This document shows positions 11,358-19,980 of a DNA stretch of 64,000 nt, piece by piece. This stretch comes from Klebsiella spallanzanii. Lineage in GTDB: Bacteria; Pseudomonadota; Gammaproteobacteria; Enterobacterales; Enterobacteriaceae. The notes under the pieces were generated by a model, which worked only from the letters and a program-made list of their open reading frames with translations, ran no database searches and was not told the origin of the DNA. The stretch's first letter is position 1. Each line of letters begins with the position of its first letter. A program made the position numbers and the translations under genes. The DNA is taken from assembly GCF_902158555.1 (NCBI RefSeq), contig NZ_CABGGS010000034.1, positions 469,771 through 533,770 on the forward strand, read 5' to 3'.

Positions 11358-11384
11358 TTAAGGCCCCCCGGGCCTTAATTTTTT
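11358..11384 (+). terminator. Rho-independent terminator after the small lipoprotein
   Basis: TTAAGGCCC-CCC-GGGCCTTAA followed by six T. Also faces the 3' end of the minus-strand ABM gene. Confidence 0.85.
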
Positions 11385-11413
11385 CACTTGGCGAGAATTC
11401 CAATAAACCTCAC

Positions 11414-11725
11414 TCAAATCTCGACGATCTTAGCGACATCAAACTGAAAAACATAAGGATCGGATAATAGCTGGAATTGCTCATCATCCGCATAGGTCAC
11501 TGCGACATGGTAGTCTTCACCGGCAAAAGCTTTGACAGCATCCAGACTGCTCCAGTACGTTGCCAGAAAGAAGTGCTCCCACTCCCCCTGCTTCTCTCGC
11601 CTGACAAATGCTCCCACGTTTCCCGATATGCTCTGCGAATGCTGCACGCCAGTCGCCTGCAAATGAAGCGCAAAGGCATCACCAAACGCCGCGGGGACAC
11701 AACCGTGCCATGTTCTGACAATCAT
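11414..11725 (-). CDS. Antibiotic biosynthesis monooxygenase (ABM) domain protein
   Basis: ATG 11725 (MIVRTWHGCVP) is preferred to an in-frame TTG six bases upstream. The 103-residue dimeric alpha/beta-barrel type shows the pattern HLQATGVQHSQSISGN, FVRREKQGEWEHFFLATYWSS, ADDEQF, usual in small heme- or quinone-related ABM proteins. No substrate can be named from the sequence. Divergent from yaiL; convergent with the lipoprotein gene. Confidence 0.7.
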   Translation of the reverse strand: MIVRTWHGCVPAAFGDAFALHLQATGVQHSQSISGNVGAFVRREKQGEWEHFFLATYWSSLDAVKAFAGEDYHVAVTYADDEQFQLLSDPYVFQFDVAKIVEI

Positions 11726-11933
11726 CTTCAAACCCCATAAAAAATCATTTAAAGTGCATTTATAGCAAAATAAAGCTCAATGATGTGATTTTTTATTCAT
11801 CTTTATTTATCTTTAACCATTAAAGATATCCTCCCGCTTCCGGCCGTATCGCATTGCCGTCCCTGTACGCTGACACATCAACTAAAATTACAGGTATAAT
11901 CCCACTTATTATTCAGCGGATTTAGATACGAAG

Positions 11934-12473
11934 ATGACAAAACTCACCTTACAAGAGCAGATGCTAAAAGCCGGATTAGTGACCAGCAAAAAAATGGCCA
12001 AAGTCCAGAGGACCGCTAAAAAGTCACGCGTACAGGCTCGTGAAGCCCGAGAAGCGGTGGAAGAGAATAAGAAAGCACAGCTTGAGCGAGATAAGCAGCT
12101 GAGCGAACAGCAAAAACAAGCAGTCCTGTCGAAAGAGTATAAAGCGCAGGTCAAGCAGCTTATTGAAATGAACAAAATCGACATTTCAAAAGGTAATATC
12201 GATTTCAACTTCACGGATAACAATTTCATTAAAAAAATTGCCGTGGATAAACTGACTCAGGCTCAGCTGATTAGCGGCCGCCTCGCCATTGCGCGTCTGG
12301 CCGTTGATAATGATGGCGAGAGTAAATATGCGATTATCCCCGCAAGCGTAGCCGATAAAATTGCCCAGCGAGATGCCTCCAGTATTGTCTTAAACAGCGG
12401 ATTAAGTGCGGAAGAGCAGGATGAAGACGATCCGTACGCAGATTTTAAAGTGCCCGACGATTTGATGTGGTAA
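11934..12473 (+). CDS. yaiL: YaiL, DUF2058 nucleoprotein/polynucleotide-associated protein
   Basis: 179 residues, nearly the length and sequence of E. coli YaiL (LTLQEQMLKAGLVTSKKMAK, ending DEDDPYADFKVPDDLMW). Basic coiled-coil N-terminal half (residues 20-75, Lys/Arg/Gln-rich) and a C-terminal DUF2058 domain with FTDNNFIKKI and an acidic tail. The molecular role is unknown; association with nucleic acid or ribosomes is suggested by charge. In E. coli yaiL is also near lac, so this neighbourhood is partly conserved. A small inverted repeat (12475-12490) follows the stop. Confidence 0.9.
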   Translation: MTKLTLQEQMLKAGLVTSKKMAKVQRTAKKSRVQAREAREAVEENKKAQLERDKQLSEQQKQAVLSKEYKAQVKQLIEMNKIDISKGNIDFNFTDNNFIKKIAVDKLTQAQLISGRLAIARLAVDNDGESKYAIIPASVADKIAQRDASSIVLNSGLSAEEQDEDDPYADFKVPDDLMW

Positions 12474-12578
12474 GCACCTCACAAGAGGTGATGTAGAGAT
12501 AGCCTGCGCGGGCATTATGCTTTACGCTGCGCGCGGCAAAGACAGAGTAGATAAACGATTAACCAGGCGGTAATGGCA

Positions 12579-13055
12579 ATGAACGGAACGATCACAACGT
12601 GGTTTAAAGATAAAGGTTTTGGATTTATCAAAGATGAAAATGGTGATAATCGCTATTTTCATGTGATTAAAGTTGCCAACCCCGATCTGATTAAAAAAGA
12701 TGCGGCGGTGACTTTCGAACCCACCACCAATAACAAGGGTTTGTCCGCCTATGCGGTGAAAGTCCTTCCGGAAAGTAAATACATTTATATCGCAGGCGAA
12801 CGGGTTAAGCTTACGTCAATCAAATCTTACCTGGTTTACAGCGAGGAAGAGCCAGCGGATGCCCGTATCGATAAAGAGAATGCGGTACTGTCCGTGGGTC
12901 TGTTGATGGGGAACATCAGGCCTAAATCAGCGGCTAAACCGGGTGAAGTGCGCTCGGTGAAAAAGTTAGCTATCACCACTTTCCAGGGCACGACGCTAAT
13001 CTTCTCCGAGGATGAAATAGATATAGAGGCCACGGTGAAACTGCTTAAAGTCTAA
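12579..13055 (+). CDS. Cold-shock-domain protein with C-terminal extension
   Basis: ATG 12579 lies eight bases after AGGCGG; the in-frame ATG 12573 is too close to that site. Residues 1-67 are a cold-shock (OB) fold with the RNP1-like motif KGFGFIKDE and RNP2-like YFHVIKV. The remaining 90 residues (KSYLVYSEEEPADARIDKEN.., TFQGTTLIFSEDEIDIEA) are an extra domain I do not recognise. RNA or single-stranded DNA binding is expected. It is about twice the size of CspA. Monocistronic, followed by a hairpin. Confidence 0.8.
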   Translation: MNGTITTWFKDKGFGFIKDENGDNRYFHVIKVANPDLIKKDAAVTFEPTTNNKGLSAYAVKVLPESKYIYIAGERVKLTSIKSYLVYSEEEPADARIDKENAVLSVGLLMGNIRPKSAAKPGEVRSVKKLAITTFQGTTLIFSEDEIDIEATVKLLKV

Positions 13056-13071
13056 CCCCGCGCAGATAAAC

Positions 13072-13092
13072 AAACCGGGCTCTGCGCCCGGT
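13072..13092 (+). terminator. Terminator-like hairpin, copy 1 of an identical pair
   Basis: ACCGGGC-TCTGC-GCCCGGT between the cold-shock gene and the convergent lipoprotein gene. The same 21 bases recur at 13960-13980. Confidence 0.6.
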
Positions 13093-13127
13093 TGAGGTTG
13101 ATGAAAAGCTGTTTTCTTCATTTTATT

Positions 13128-13613
13128 TTATTGGGTTGCTCCACTTTTATCAGGTAGGTTATCTCTGAAACGACAAGAGGTCTTATCTGTACATATCACT
13201 GAAGGTAAGAAGGTATCCTCGCGCACTTGTGTTGGCAGCGCAGCACACTTCTTGCTAAGTTCCAGTCTGCGCTTGCCCAGTGCGGTTATAGATTTGTCTT
13301 TCGGTATATAAAAAGTTATATCTATATCTTTAGGCTTTTCTCCAGGCCAAAAACCATAAGTACCCTTGGCTGACACTAATTCTGCGCTTTTATCGTCGAA
13401 TACATAGAAACTTCCAGTGCCGCTACGATTTTCCATAATATGGATAATACCGGTTGGGTGGTTATTCTCAATAGCGTCATGCTCCCACAACGAGCGAACA
13501 CAATATGCCATCCCCGCAGTACCTGGCGTTCCTTTAAACGTTTCAATGGCCTGATTTGAGCCACAAGCCGTTAGCCCAAAAACAGAAGTTAAAATTAATA
13601 ATCTTAATGACAT
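13128..13613 (-). CDS. Hypothetical lipoprotein
   Basis: 161 residues; signal MSLRLLILTSVFGLTACGS with lipobox LTAC, so probably a lipid-anchored envelope protein (Gly at +2). The mature part has four Cys (YCVRSLWEH, KKCAAL, VICTDKTSC) and a predicted beta core (GSFYVFDDKSAELVSAKGTY). AAGGA lies ten bases before the ATG. Codon use and base composition are AT-richer than the neighbours, and the gene lies between two identical hairpins, so it may be acquired. Function unknown. Confidence 0.65.
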   Translation of the reverse strand: MSLRLLILTSVFGLTACGSNQAIETFKGTPGTAGMAYCVRSLWEHDAIENNHPTGIIHIMENRSGTGSFYVFDDKSAELVSAKGTYGFWPGEKPKDIDITFYIPKDKSITALGKRRLELSKKCAALPTQVREDTFLPSVICTDKTSCRFRDNLPDKSGATQ

Positions 13614-13959
13614 ATCGTCAGCATCCTTTGCTAAATCAACGAAAAAATCACTATATCATTAATATGATAGTTCGCTAATGATTACATGATAAAAAAAGGG
13701 TCGTATCAAATATCACCCTATACAGCCGCCGCAGCCCAAGCCCCTCCAGACATCACCCAGAGCGCATATCGCCGCACTAGACAATAGCAGCCCTGGGTTC
13801 AGGTTTGCACAATATCACAACGCTCGAAGTCTCGGCAGGGTGAAAACGAAGCTATGGCTATATGATAAATTGGGTCATGCTCCACGCTAATTTCGATGAA
13901 TTTAAAAATTCATTTTGGGAATATATATTGCAGGGATTTTTTTGAAAAAAATGAATAAT
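13614..13959. other. Non-coding stretch, nothing recognised
   Basis: About 350 bases upstream of the lipoprotein and downstream of dcp. AT-rich, with a short inverted repeat around ATGAATTT/AAATTCAT near 13895-13912 but no ORF, RNA or mobile-element signature that I can support. Confidence 0.4.
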
Positions 13960-13980
13960 AAACCGGGCTCTGCGCCCGGT
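13960..13980 (-). terminator. dcp terminator, copy 2 of the identical hairpin
   Basis: Same stem-loop as at 13072-13092. Read on the minus strand it follows the dcp stop by 11 bases and is followed by a T-rich stretch (TTTATTATTCATTTTTTT). Confidence 0.7.
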
Positions 13981-13991
13981 CCTCTTTTGCT

Positions 13992-16049
13992 CTACGAAAC
14001 GCTCGACTCACTCAGCCCGCGGTTTTCCAGCATTGGCTCAATCTGCGGATCGTGTCCGCGCCACTGGCGATAAAGTTCAGCTAAATCAGTGCTATTGCCG
14101 CGAGACAAAATCGCTTCGCGGAAGCGCTGGCCGTTTTCTCGGGTTAAACCACCCTGCTCAACGAACCACTGGTAGCCATCGTCCGCCAGCATTTGCGTCC
14201 ACAGATAGGCGTAATAGCCTGCGGCATAGCCGCCGCCAAAAATATGCGAGAAGTAGCTGCTGCGGTAGCGCGGAGGCACGGCGGGAAGATCCATATTCTC
14301 CGCAGCGAGGGCCGCAGCTTCAAAGGTATCGACATCCTGCGGTAATTTATCCAGCGACACGCTGTGCCAGTGCATATCCAGCAGCGCCGCCGCGAGCAGC
14401 TCGCTCATATCGTAGCCTTTATTAAACTTCGCCGCGCGGAACATACTATCGCGCAGCGATGCCGGCATGACCTCGCCGGTTTGATGATGCCGCGCGTAGT
14501 GGGAAAATACCTGCGGTTCACTGGCCCAGTGCTCATAAATCTGCGACGGAAACTCAACAAAATCGCGTGGCGTATTGGTTCCTGACAGGCTGGCATACTT
14601 CTGGCTGGCAAACAGGCCATGCAGCGTGTGGCCAAATTCGTGAAATAGGGTAATGACCTCATCCCAGGAAAGCAGCGCGCTATTCCCACCTTTGGGTTTC
14701 TGATAATTACAGACGTTGTAGATAACCGGGTGCTGCGCACGCAGGGTGGATTGTTCGACAAAGACGCCCATCCATGCCCCGCCGCTTTTACTGTCGCGTG
14801 AGAAGTAGTCGCCGTAAAACAGCGCAATCCCCTCGCCGTTAGCGTCGATAATTTCCCATACCTGCACGTCAGGGTGATAAACCGGAATATCAAAGCGCTC
14901 AACAAAACGAATGCCAAACAGCTGCGTCGCGGTCCAGAATACGCCGTCGCGCAGAACGCGGTCCAGAGCAAAGTAAGGTTTTAGCTGCGCTTCATCAATA
15001 GCGAATTTCGCCCTGCGCACCTGCTCGCCGTAGTAGAGCCAGTCCCACGCCGCCGCGCGGAAATCGCCGCCCTCATCATTAATGACCTGCTGAATATCAG
15101 CCTGTTCCTGCTCTGCTCTTGCCCGTGCCGCTGGAGCGATTCGTCGCATAAAAGCAAAAGCCTCTGTCGGAGTTCCCGCCATCTGATCGACCATCGACCA
15201 GCTGGCGAAGTCGTCAGCGCCCAACAGTTGCGCTTTACGCGCGCGGATTTCTGCCAGCCGCAGTACCAGCTCACGAGTGTCATTCGCGTCGCCTTTCTGG
15301 TTGCGCGTCCAGCCTGCGGCGAACAGATTCTCGCGCGTTTGTCTCTCCTGTAACGAAAGTAGCGCCGGCTGCTGGGTGGTATTGAGTAAAGAAAGAAGCC
15401 AACGGCCACTTAACCCTTTCTCTTGCGCGGCTTCAGCTGCGGCGGCAATCTCATCTTCACTGAGTCCAGTGAGCTGATGGGCATAATCCAGCACCAGCCC
15501 ACCGGACTTCACCGCTGCCAGCAGGCGCTGCTGAAACTGACTTTGCAGCGCTGCCGCTTCGGTATTCAGCGCACGCAGCGCCGCTTTTTGAGCATCCCCC
15601 AGCTTCGCGCCTGCAAGAGTAAAACGCTGCCAGGTCACTTCCAGCAGACGCAGGGATTCAGCATCCAGAGAGAGCGATTCACGCTGCTCCCACACCTGTT
15701 TCACCCGCTGAAAGAGCGCATCGTTAAGCCAGATATCATTGCCCAGCTCCGCCAGCTCGGCGGAAAACTGCTCATCAAGCGCCTGAATCGTCGGGTTGGT
15801 ATTCGCTCCTGCCATCGCGAAAAATACGTTGGTTACCCTGGATAGCAGCTGACCACTCTGCTCCAGCGCCACCAACGTATTGGCGAAATCCGCCGGAGCC
15901 GGGTTGTGAACGATAGCCTCAACCTCTTGACGCTGACGCTGTACGCCTTCATCAAAGGCCGGGCGGTAATGGCTATCTTCAATAAGATCGAAGCGTGGTG
16001 CCTGGTAAGGAAGCAAGCTGACGCTTAAAAAAGGGTTGTTCTCCGACAT
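13992..16049 (-). CDS. dcp: Peptidyl-dipeptidase Dcp
   Basis: M3-family zinc metallopeptidase that removes C-terminal dipeptides from oligopeptides. HEFGHTLHG is the zinc motif, with the third ligand Glu in the downstream helix (VEFPSQIYEHW). Of three consecutive ATGs, the last (16049) is spaced correctly from AGGAG and gives 685 residues, close to the 681 of E. coli Dcp. No signal peptide, so cytoplasmic. Divergent from ydfG, as in E. coli, and the left end of the block collinear with E. coli. Confidence 0.95.
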   Translation of the reverse strand: MSENNPFLSVSLLPYQAPRFDLIEDSHYRPAFDEGVQRQRQEVEAIVHNPAPADFANTLVALEQSGQLLSRVTNVFFAMAGANTNPTIQALDEQFSAELAELGNDIWLNDALFQRVKQVWEQRESLSLDAESLRLLEVTWQRFTLAGAKLGDAQKAALRALNTEAAALQSQFQQRLLAAVKSGGLVLDYAHQLTGLSEDEIAAAAEAAQEKGLSGRWLLSLLNTTQQPALLSLQERQTRENLFAAGWTRNQKGDANDTRELVLRLAEIRARKAQLLGADDFASWSMVDQMAGTPTEAFAFMRRIAPAARARAEQEQADIQQVINDEGGDFRAAAWDWLYYGEQVRRAKFAIDEAQLKPYFALDRVLRDGVFWTATQLFGIRFVERFDIPVYHPDVQVWEIIDANGEGIALFYGDYFSRDSKSGGAWMGVFVEQSTLRAQHPVIYNVCNYQKPKGGNSALLSWDEVITLFHEFGHTLHGLFASQKYASLSGTNTPRDFVEFPSQIYEHWASEPQVFSHYARHHQTGEVMPASLRDSMFRAAKFNKGYDMSELLAAALLDMHWHSVSLDKLPQDVDTFEAAALAAENMDLPAVPPRYRSSYFSHIFGGGYAAGYYAYLWTQMLADDGYQWFVEQGGLTRENGQRFREAILSRGNSTDLAELYRQWRGHDPQIEPMLENRGLSESSVS

Positions 16050-16221
16050 CATCATCTCCTGAACACGATTATTCTGTAAGATTAGGCAACTCATTGATTG
16101 GCCGCAATGATTTCTCTACTTACCGCCGTAATTGTCAGGATATGGCTGACGATTTCCATTACCCGTCATCGGGATCGCGTGCTATGGTATGAATTCACAA
16201 AAAGCGTTGAGGAACAGCAAG

Positions 16222-16971
16222 ATGATTATCCTGGTTACCGGAGCAACAGCAGGTTTTGGTGAAAGTATTACTCGCCGTTTTGTCGCTAACGGTCACAAAG
16301 TGATTGCCACCGGGCGTCGCGAAGAGCGCCTGAAAACGCTGAAGGATGAGCTGGGTGAGAACCTTTATACCGCACAGCTGGACGTGCGTAATCGCGCGGC
16401 TATCGAAGAGATGATTTCCGGACTCCCCACGGAGTGGCAAGCGATCGATATTCTGGTCAATAATGCCGGGCTGGCGCTGGGTCTTGAACCTGCGCACAAA
16501 GCCAGCTTAGAAGACTGGGAAGATATGATCGATACCAATAATAAAGGACTGGTTTATATGACTCGCGCCGTCCTGCCGGGTATGGTTGAACGTAATCGCG
16601 GCCATATTATCAACATCGGTTCAGTCGCTGGTGCCTGGCCTTATGCTGGCGGTAACGTCTACGGTGCGACCAAAGCTTTTGTGCGCCAGTTTAGCCTGAA
16701 TCTGCGCACCGACCTTCATGGTACCGCCGTTCGCGTGACCGATATCGAACCGGGCCTGGTTGGCGGAACCGAATTCTCTAACGTGCGCTTTAAGGGCGAT
16801 GACGCGAAAGCAGATAAAGCCTACGAGAACACCCAGGCGCTGACGCCGGAAGATGTGACCGAAGCAGTCTGGTGGGTGGCAACCCTGCCGAAACACGTCA
16901 ACATCAACACGCTGGAAATGATGCCAGTTAGCCAAAGTTTTGCCGGGTTGAACGTTCACCGCCAGGGCTAA
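16222..16971 (+). CDS. ydfG: NADP-dependent 3-hydroxy acid dehydrogenase YdfG
   Basis: Short-chain dehydrogenase of 249 residues. The start at ATG 16222 (MIILVTGATAGFGESI) is supported by GAGGA upstream and by E. coli YdfG. NADP-binding TGATAGFGES followed by RRE; active-site Ser in IGSVAG and Tyr/Lys in VYGATKAF. The enzyme oxidises L-allo-threonine, L-serine and 3-hydroxy acids and reduces malonic semialdehyde. Monocistronic, followed by a GC hairpin (16985-17004). Confidence 0.94.
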   Translation: MIILVTGATAGFGESITRRFVANGHKVIATGRREERLKTLKDELGENLYTAQLDVRNRAAIEEMISGLPTEWQAIDILVNNAGLALGLEPAHKASLEDWEDMIDTNNKGLVYMTRAVLPGMVERNRGHIINIGSVAGAWPYAGGNVYGATKAFVRQFSLNLRTDLHGTAVRVTDIEPGLVGGTEFSNVRFKGDDAKADKAYENTQALTPEDVTEAVWWVATLPKHVNINTLEMMPVSQSFAGLNVHRQG

Positions 16972-16984
16972 GCTCTATGCGTTG

Positions 16985-17004
16985 CCCGGCCCCAGTTGGC
17001 CGGG
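16985..17004 (+). terminator. Hairpin after ydfG
   Basis: CCCGGCC-6 bases-GGCCGGG, with no T-run; termination is likely only by position, before rspR. Confidence 0.4.
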
Positions 17005-17067
17005 TATGGGCTGGAAAGCAAAAAACGCGTAAAATAGCGCAAATATCTCATAAAAAAGTAATTATCA

Positions 17068-17754
17068 ATGGCCGCAGAATCCCAACTGAATCCGACACAG
17101 CCCGTTAATCAGCAAATTTACCGTATCCTTCGTCGGGATATCGTCCACTGCCTGATCCCGCCAGGCACCCCGCTATCGGAGAAAGAAGTTTCCGTGCGCT
17201 TTGACGTTTCTCGTCAGCCGGTGCGTGAAGCCTTTATCAAGCTGGCGGAAAACGGTCTGATTCAAATTCGTCCACAGCGCGGCAGCTTTGTGAACAAAAT
17301 CTCCCTCTTACAAGTGCGTAATGGCTGTTTTGTCCGCCAGGCCATTGAGTGTGCTGTTGTCCGTCGTGCTGCTGAAATGGTCAATGACGAACAGCTTTAT
17401 CAGCTCGAACAAAACCTTAACCAGCAGCGTATTGCGGTGGAACATCAGCAATTAAACGATTTTTTTCAGCTGGATGATGAATTTCACCAGAAGATATCTG
17501 CGATTGCCGACTGCCAGCTGGCCTGGGATACTGTTGAAAATATCAAGGCTACGATTGATCGGGTGCGCTATATGAGTCTCGATCACGTCACCCCGCCTGA
17601 CATGATGCTGCGTCAGCATTATGATATTTTTCAGCCCCTGACGGTTCGCGATCTGGATGCCGTCGAGAAGGCAATGCGTTTGCACCTGCAGGAAATTAGC
17701 GAATCGGTATTGCTCGTCCGCCAGGAGAATAGCGACTGGTTTAGCGAAGAGTAG
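17068..17754 (+). CDS. rspR: GntR/FadR-type regulator RspR (YdfH)
   Basis: 228 residues. N-terminal winged helix ([20 protein letters not shown], then [20 protein letters not shown]) and a C-terminal FCD ligand-binding domain with the metal-binding Asp/His set ([24 protein letters not shown]). In E. coli this protein represses rspAB. Here the rspA promoter is 11 kb away, but every gene in between could belong to its regulon, since three promoters carry a common element. The ligand is probably a sugar acid of the pathway. Confidence 0.92.
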   Translation: MAAESQLNPTQPVNQQIYRILRRDIVHCLIPPGTPLSEKEVSVRFDVSRQPVREAFIKLAENGLIQIRPQRGSFVNKISLLQVRNGCFVRQAIECAVVRRAAEMVNDEQLYQLEQNLNQQRIAVEHQQLNDFFQLDDEFHQKISAIADCQLAWDTVENIKATIDRVRYMSLDHVTPPDMMLRQHYDIFQPLTVRDLDAVEKAMRLHLQEISESVLLVRQENSDWFSEE

Positions 17755-17761
17755 AATGAGC

Positions 17762-17787
17762 AGCGGCAGAATTTCACCTCTGCCGCT
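17762..17787. terminator. Bidirectional hairpin between rspR and usp
   Basis: AGCGGCAGA-8 bases-TCTGCCGCT in the 41-base gap between the convergent genes. T-runs are weak on both sides. Confidence 0.5.
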
Positions 17788-17795
17788 ATGGGTTA

Positions 17796-18227
17796 TTATC
17801 TGACAACCAGCACCGGTATTTTGGCGTGACGTAAAACCGACTCAGCGTTAGAACCTAAAAGATGAGTCGATATACCCGGTTTGCGGGAGCCAATCACAAT
17901 AACGTCAAAATCCTCGTTGTTGCTAATGGCTAAGATTTCATCACGCACGTTGCCAAATACGACCCGGGAGTGGATCCTGTCAGTAGGAATCGAGAACAGA
18001 CGGGATATCGTCTTCATTTTTTTCTCTGACTCTTCGCGCATATAGGCTTCAAACTTACGTATATCGGCAGCAAAACCTCGCAGAATCGAACTACTGCTGT
18101 TTGGCAGGACGCTCAGTAACGTAATTTCCCCCTCATCCGCTGACGCTAAAAACTCGGCATGACGAACGGCTTTATCGCTTAAATCCATTTCAAAAACGTC
18201 TACTGGTAACAAAATTTTTTTGTACAT
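17796..18227 (-). CDS. Universal stress protein, UspG-like
   Basis: 143 residues with the ATP-binding G-2X-G-9X-G(S/T) type loop in GSRKPGISTHLLGSNAES and the end VLRHAKIPVLVVR, very close to UspG (YbdQ). The ribosome site AGGAGA is well placed. E. coli has no usp gene here; it lies past the TRAP-uxaC operon on the same strand, separated by a hairpin and 241 bases. Usp genes often accompany TRAP transporters, where they are thought to regulate transport. That link is inferred here. Confidence 0.85.
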   Translation of the reverse strand: MYKKILLPVDVFEMDLSDKAVRHAEFLASADEGEITLLSVLPNSSSSILRGFAADIRKFEAYMREESEKKMKTISRLFSIPTDRIHSRVVFGNVRDEILAISNNEDFDVIVIGSRKPGISTHLLGSNAESVLRHAKIPVLVVR

Positions 18228-18426
18228 AGACCGTTCTCCTTTTTCTTAACAAACTTAATGAGTTAGCTCATCATGCCATATTTACTTCAGCAGGAGAATG
18301 ATTAATCACCCAAATAAATATTTAATCCATTAAAATAAATATCAATTATTTATATTTAGCTATTGTTAGATAAAGTTATGTATATTCTGCGATCTGGATC
18401 AATATTTCTTTAGCCCAAACGATAAA

Positions 18427-18449
18427 CGGGCAGTTCCGAAAACTGCCCG
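18427..18449 (-). terminator. Terminator of the TRAP-uxaC operon
   Basis: CGGGCAGTT-loop-AACTGCCCG, followed on the minus strand by TTTATC; 19 bases past the uxaC stop. Confidence 0.7.
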
Positions 18450-18468
18450 ATTTCTCCGACGTAACATC

Positions 18469-19875
18469 TTAGAATCGGAAGTAATTCACCGCATTTTCGT
18501 GGCAAATATTGCTCACCATCTGGGATAAAATGTCGCGATCGTCAGGTACCTCACCTCGGACTACCCACTCGCCAATAAGGTTACATAGAATTCGACGAAA
18601 ATAGTCGTGGCGGGGGTAAGAAACAAAGCTGCGGGAATCAGTTAACATACCGACAAAGTTCATCAACAGGCCCTGATCGGCCAGGGTATTAAGCTGATTT
18701 TCCATACCACGACGAGTATCGTTAAACCACCACCCGGAGCCAAGCTGCAAAGGTGATTTTACCCCTTGATCGGCAGACTGAAAGTTGGCAATCGTCGAGG
18801 CGACAATATCGTTATAACTCGCGTTTAGATTATAAAAAATGGTTTTTGGCAGCACGTTATGCTGAGCCAAAGCATCAAGGAATTGGTTCAAATTTTCGGC
18901 AAGCATTGGCTGGTCCGCAATTGAATCAAAGCCTACGTTGGCGCCCAGCCTGTCAAACATCGCGGTATTATTATTACGAATAGCGCCAAAGTGAATTTGC
19001 ATTGCCCAGTCACGCTGTTTGTAATGCCCGGCCAAAAGGAGATAAATGGCGCTATTTAAACTCACCTGCTCTTCGCTGGTTAAATGTCGCCCCTTACGCT
19101 TTGCCTGAAAAATGGACTCAACCTCAGAGGTCGCGGCGTGTTTCCAGGAAATAACCTGCGGACCATGATCGGAAATACGACACCCCATCTGATGGAAGTG
19201 GTCAATCCGCTGCTGAATGGCTTTATCAAAATCCTGCATGGTTTCGATGGACAGCCCGCTGATGAGTGAGAGCTTATCCATAAATAAACTGAAAGCATGA
19301 GCATTGGTTTCAAAAAGTTCGTCAGGACGAAACGTTGGCAAGACTTTGACGTCAAAGTCGGGGTCATCCATTAATAATTTATGATAGTGTAAGGAATCAA
19401 ACAGTGAATCCGTGGTGCAAATAATTTCAACGTTTGACCGTTTAATTAGCTCTCGGGGCAGAAATGCTTTTTGGTCAATCAACGCGTTGCAGTGCGCCAT
19501 AACCTTCTGCCAGTTTTGACTTGTCAATGTTTCTTCGTAATCAAAGTACGCCTGTAATTCAAGATGGGTCCAGTGATACAACGGATTTCCAAAGCATGAC
19601 TCAACTGTCGATGCCCAGGCATGAAACTTTTCATCCGCTGAAGAATCTCCGGTAATGAATCGTTCATCAATACCATTGGCGCGCATCGCGCGCCATTTAT
19701 AGTGGTCACCAGCCAGCCAAATGTCACTGATATGAGAAAATGACTTATTTTCATAGATATCCCTGGCATCAAGGTGACAATGGTAATCAATAATTGGCAA
19801 TGATTTTGCCACATCATTATATAATCTTATACCTGGTTCATTATTAATCATAAAAGATGCGTTTACTAATGCCAT
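18469..19875 (-). CDS. uxaC: Uronate isomerase UxaC
   Basis: Interconverts D-glucuronate and D-fructuronate (and galacturonate/tagaturonate). 468 residues from ATG 19875, which sits six bases after GAGG; a TTG 12 bases upstream is less likely. Amidohydrolase-fold zinc site DYHCHLD; family stretches DIWLAGDHYKWRAMR, GNPLYHWTHLEL, and near the end SYPRHDYFRRILC. It is clearly different from typical housekeeping uxaC copies linked to uxaA, and is last in the TRAP operon, pointing to hexuronate use by this locus. Confidence 0.93.
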   Translation of the reverse strand: MALVNASFMINNEPGIRLYNDVAKSLPIIDYHCHLDARDIYENKSFSHISDIWLAGDHYKWRAMRANGIDERFITGDSSADEKFHAWASTVESCFGNPLYHWTHLELQAYFDYEETLTSQNWQKVMAHCNALIDQKAFLPRELIKRSNVEIICTTDSLFDSLHYHKLLMDDPDFDVKVLPTFRPDELFETNAHAFSLFMDKLSLISGLSIETMQDFDKAIQQRIDHFHQMGCRISDHGPQVISWKHAATSEVESIFQAKRKGRHLTSEEQVSLNSAIYLLLAGHYKQRDWAMQIHFGAIRNNNTAMFDRLGANVGFDSIADQPMLAENLNQFLDALAQHNVLPKTIFYNLNASYNDIVASTIANFQSADQGVKSPLQLGSGWWFNDTRRGMENQLNTLADQGLLMNFVGMLTDSRSFVSYPRHDYFRRILCNLIGEWVVRGEVPDDRDILSQMVSNICHENAVNYFRF

Positions 19876-19902
19876 ACATAGCCTCAAAAAATATAAACAA
19901 AC

Positions 19903-19935
19903 AAGACCGTAAATTAATATCTAACTTACGGTCTT
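19903..19935 (-). other. Intra-operon hairpin between dctM and uxaC
   Basis: AAGACCGTAA and TTACGGTCTT form a perfect 10-bp stem with a 13-base loop. On the minus strand it is followed by a T-rich stretch (GTTTGTTTATATTTTTT) and then the uxaC ribosome site. It could be an attenuator or an mRNA processing and stability element. Confidence 0.55.
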
Positions 19936-19980
19936 AACCTGGCTTATGCGATAATAATAATATCGCTATTTAGCGCGAAT

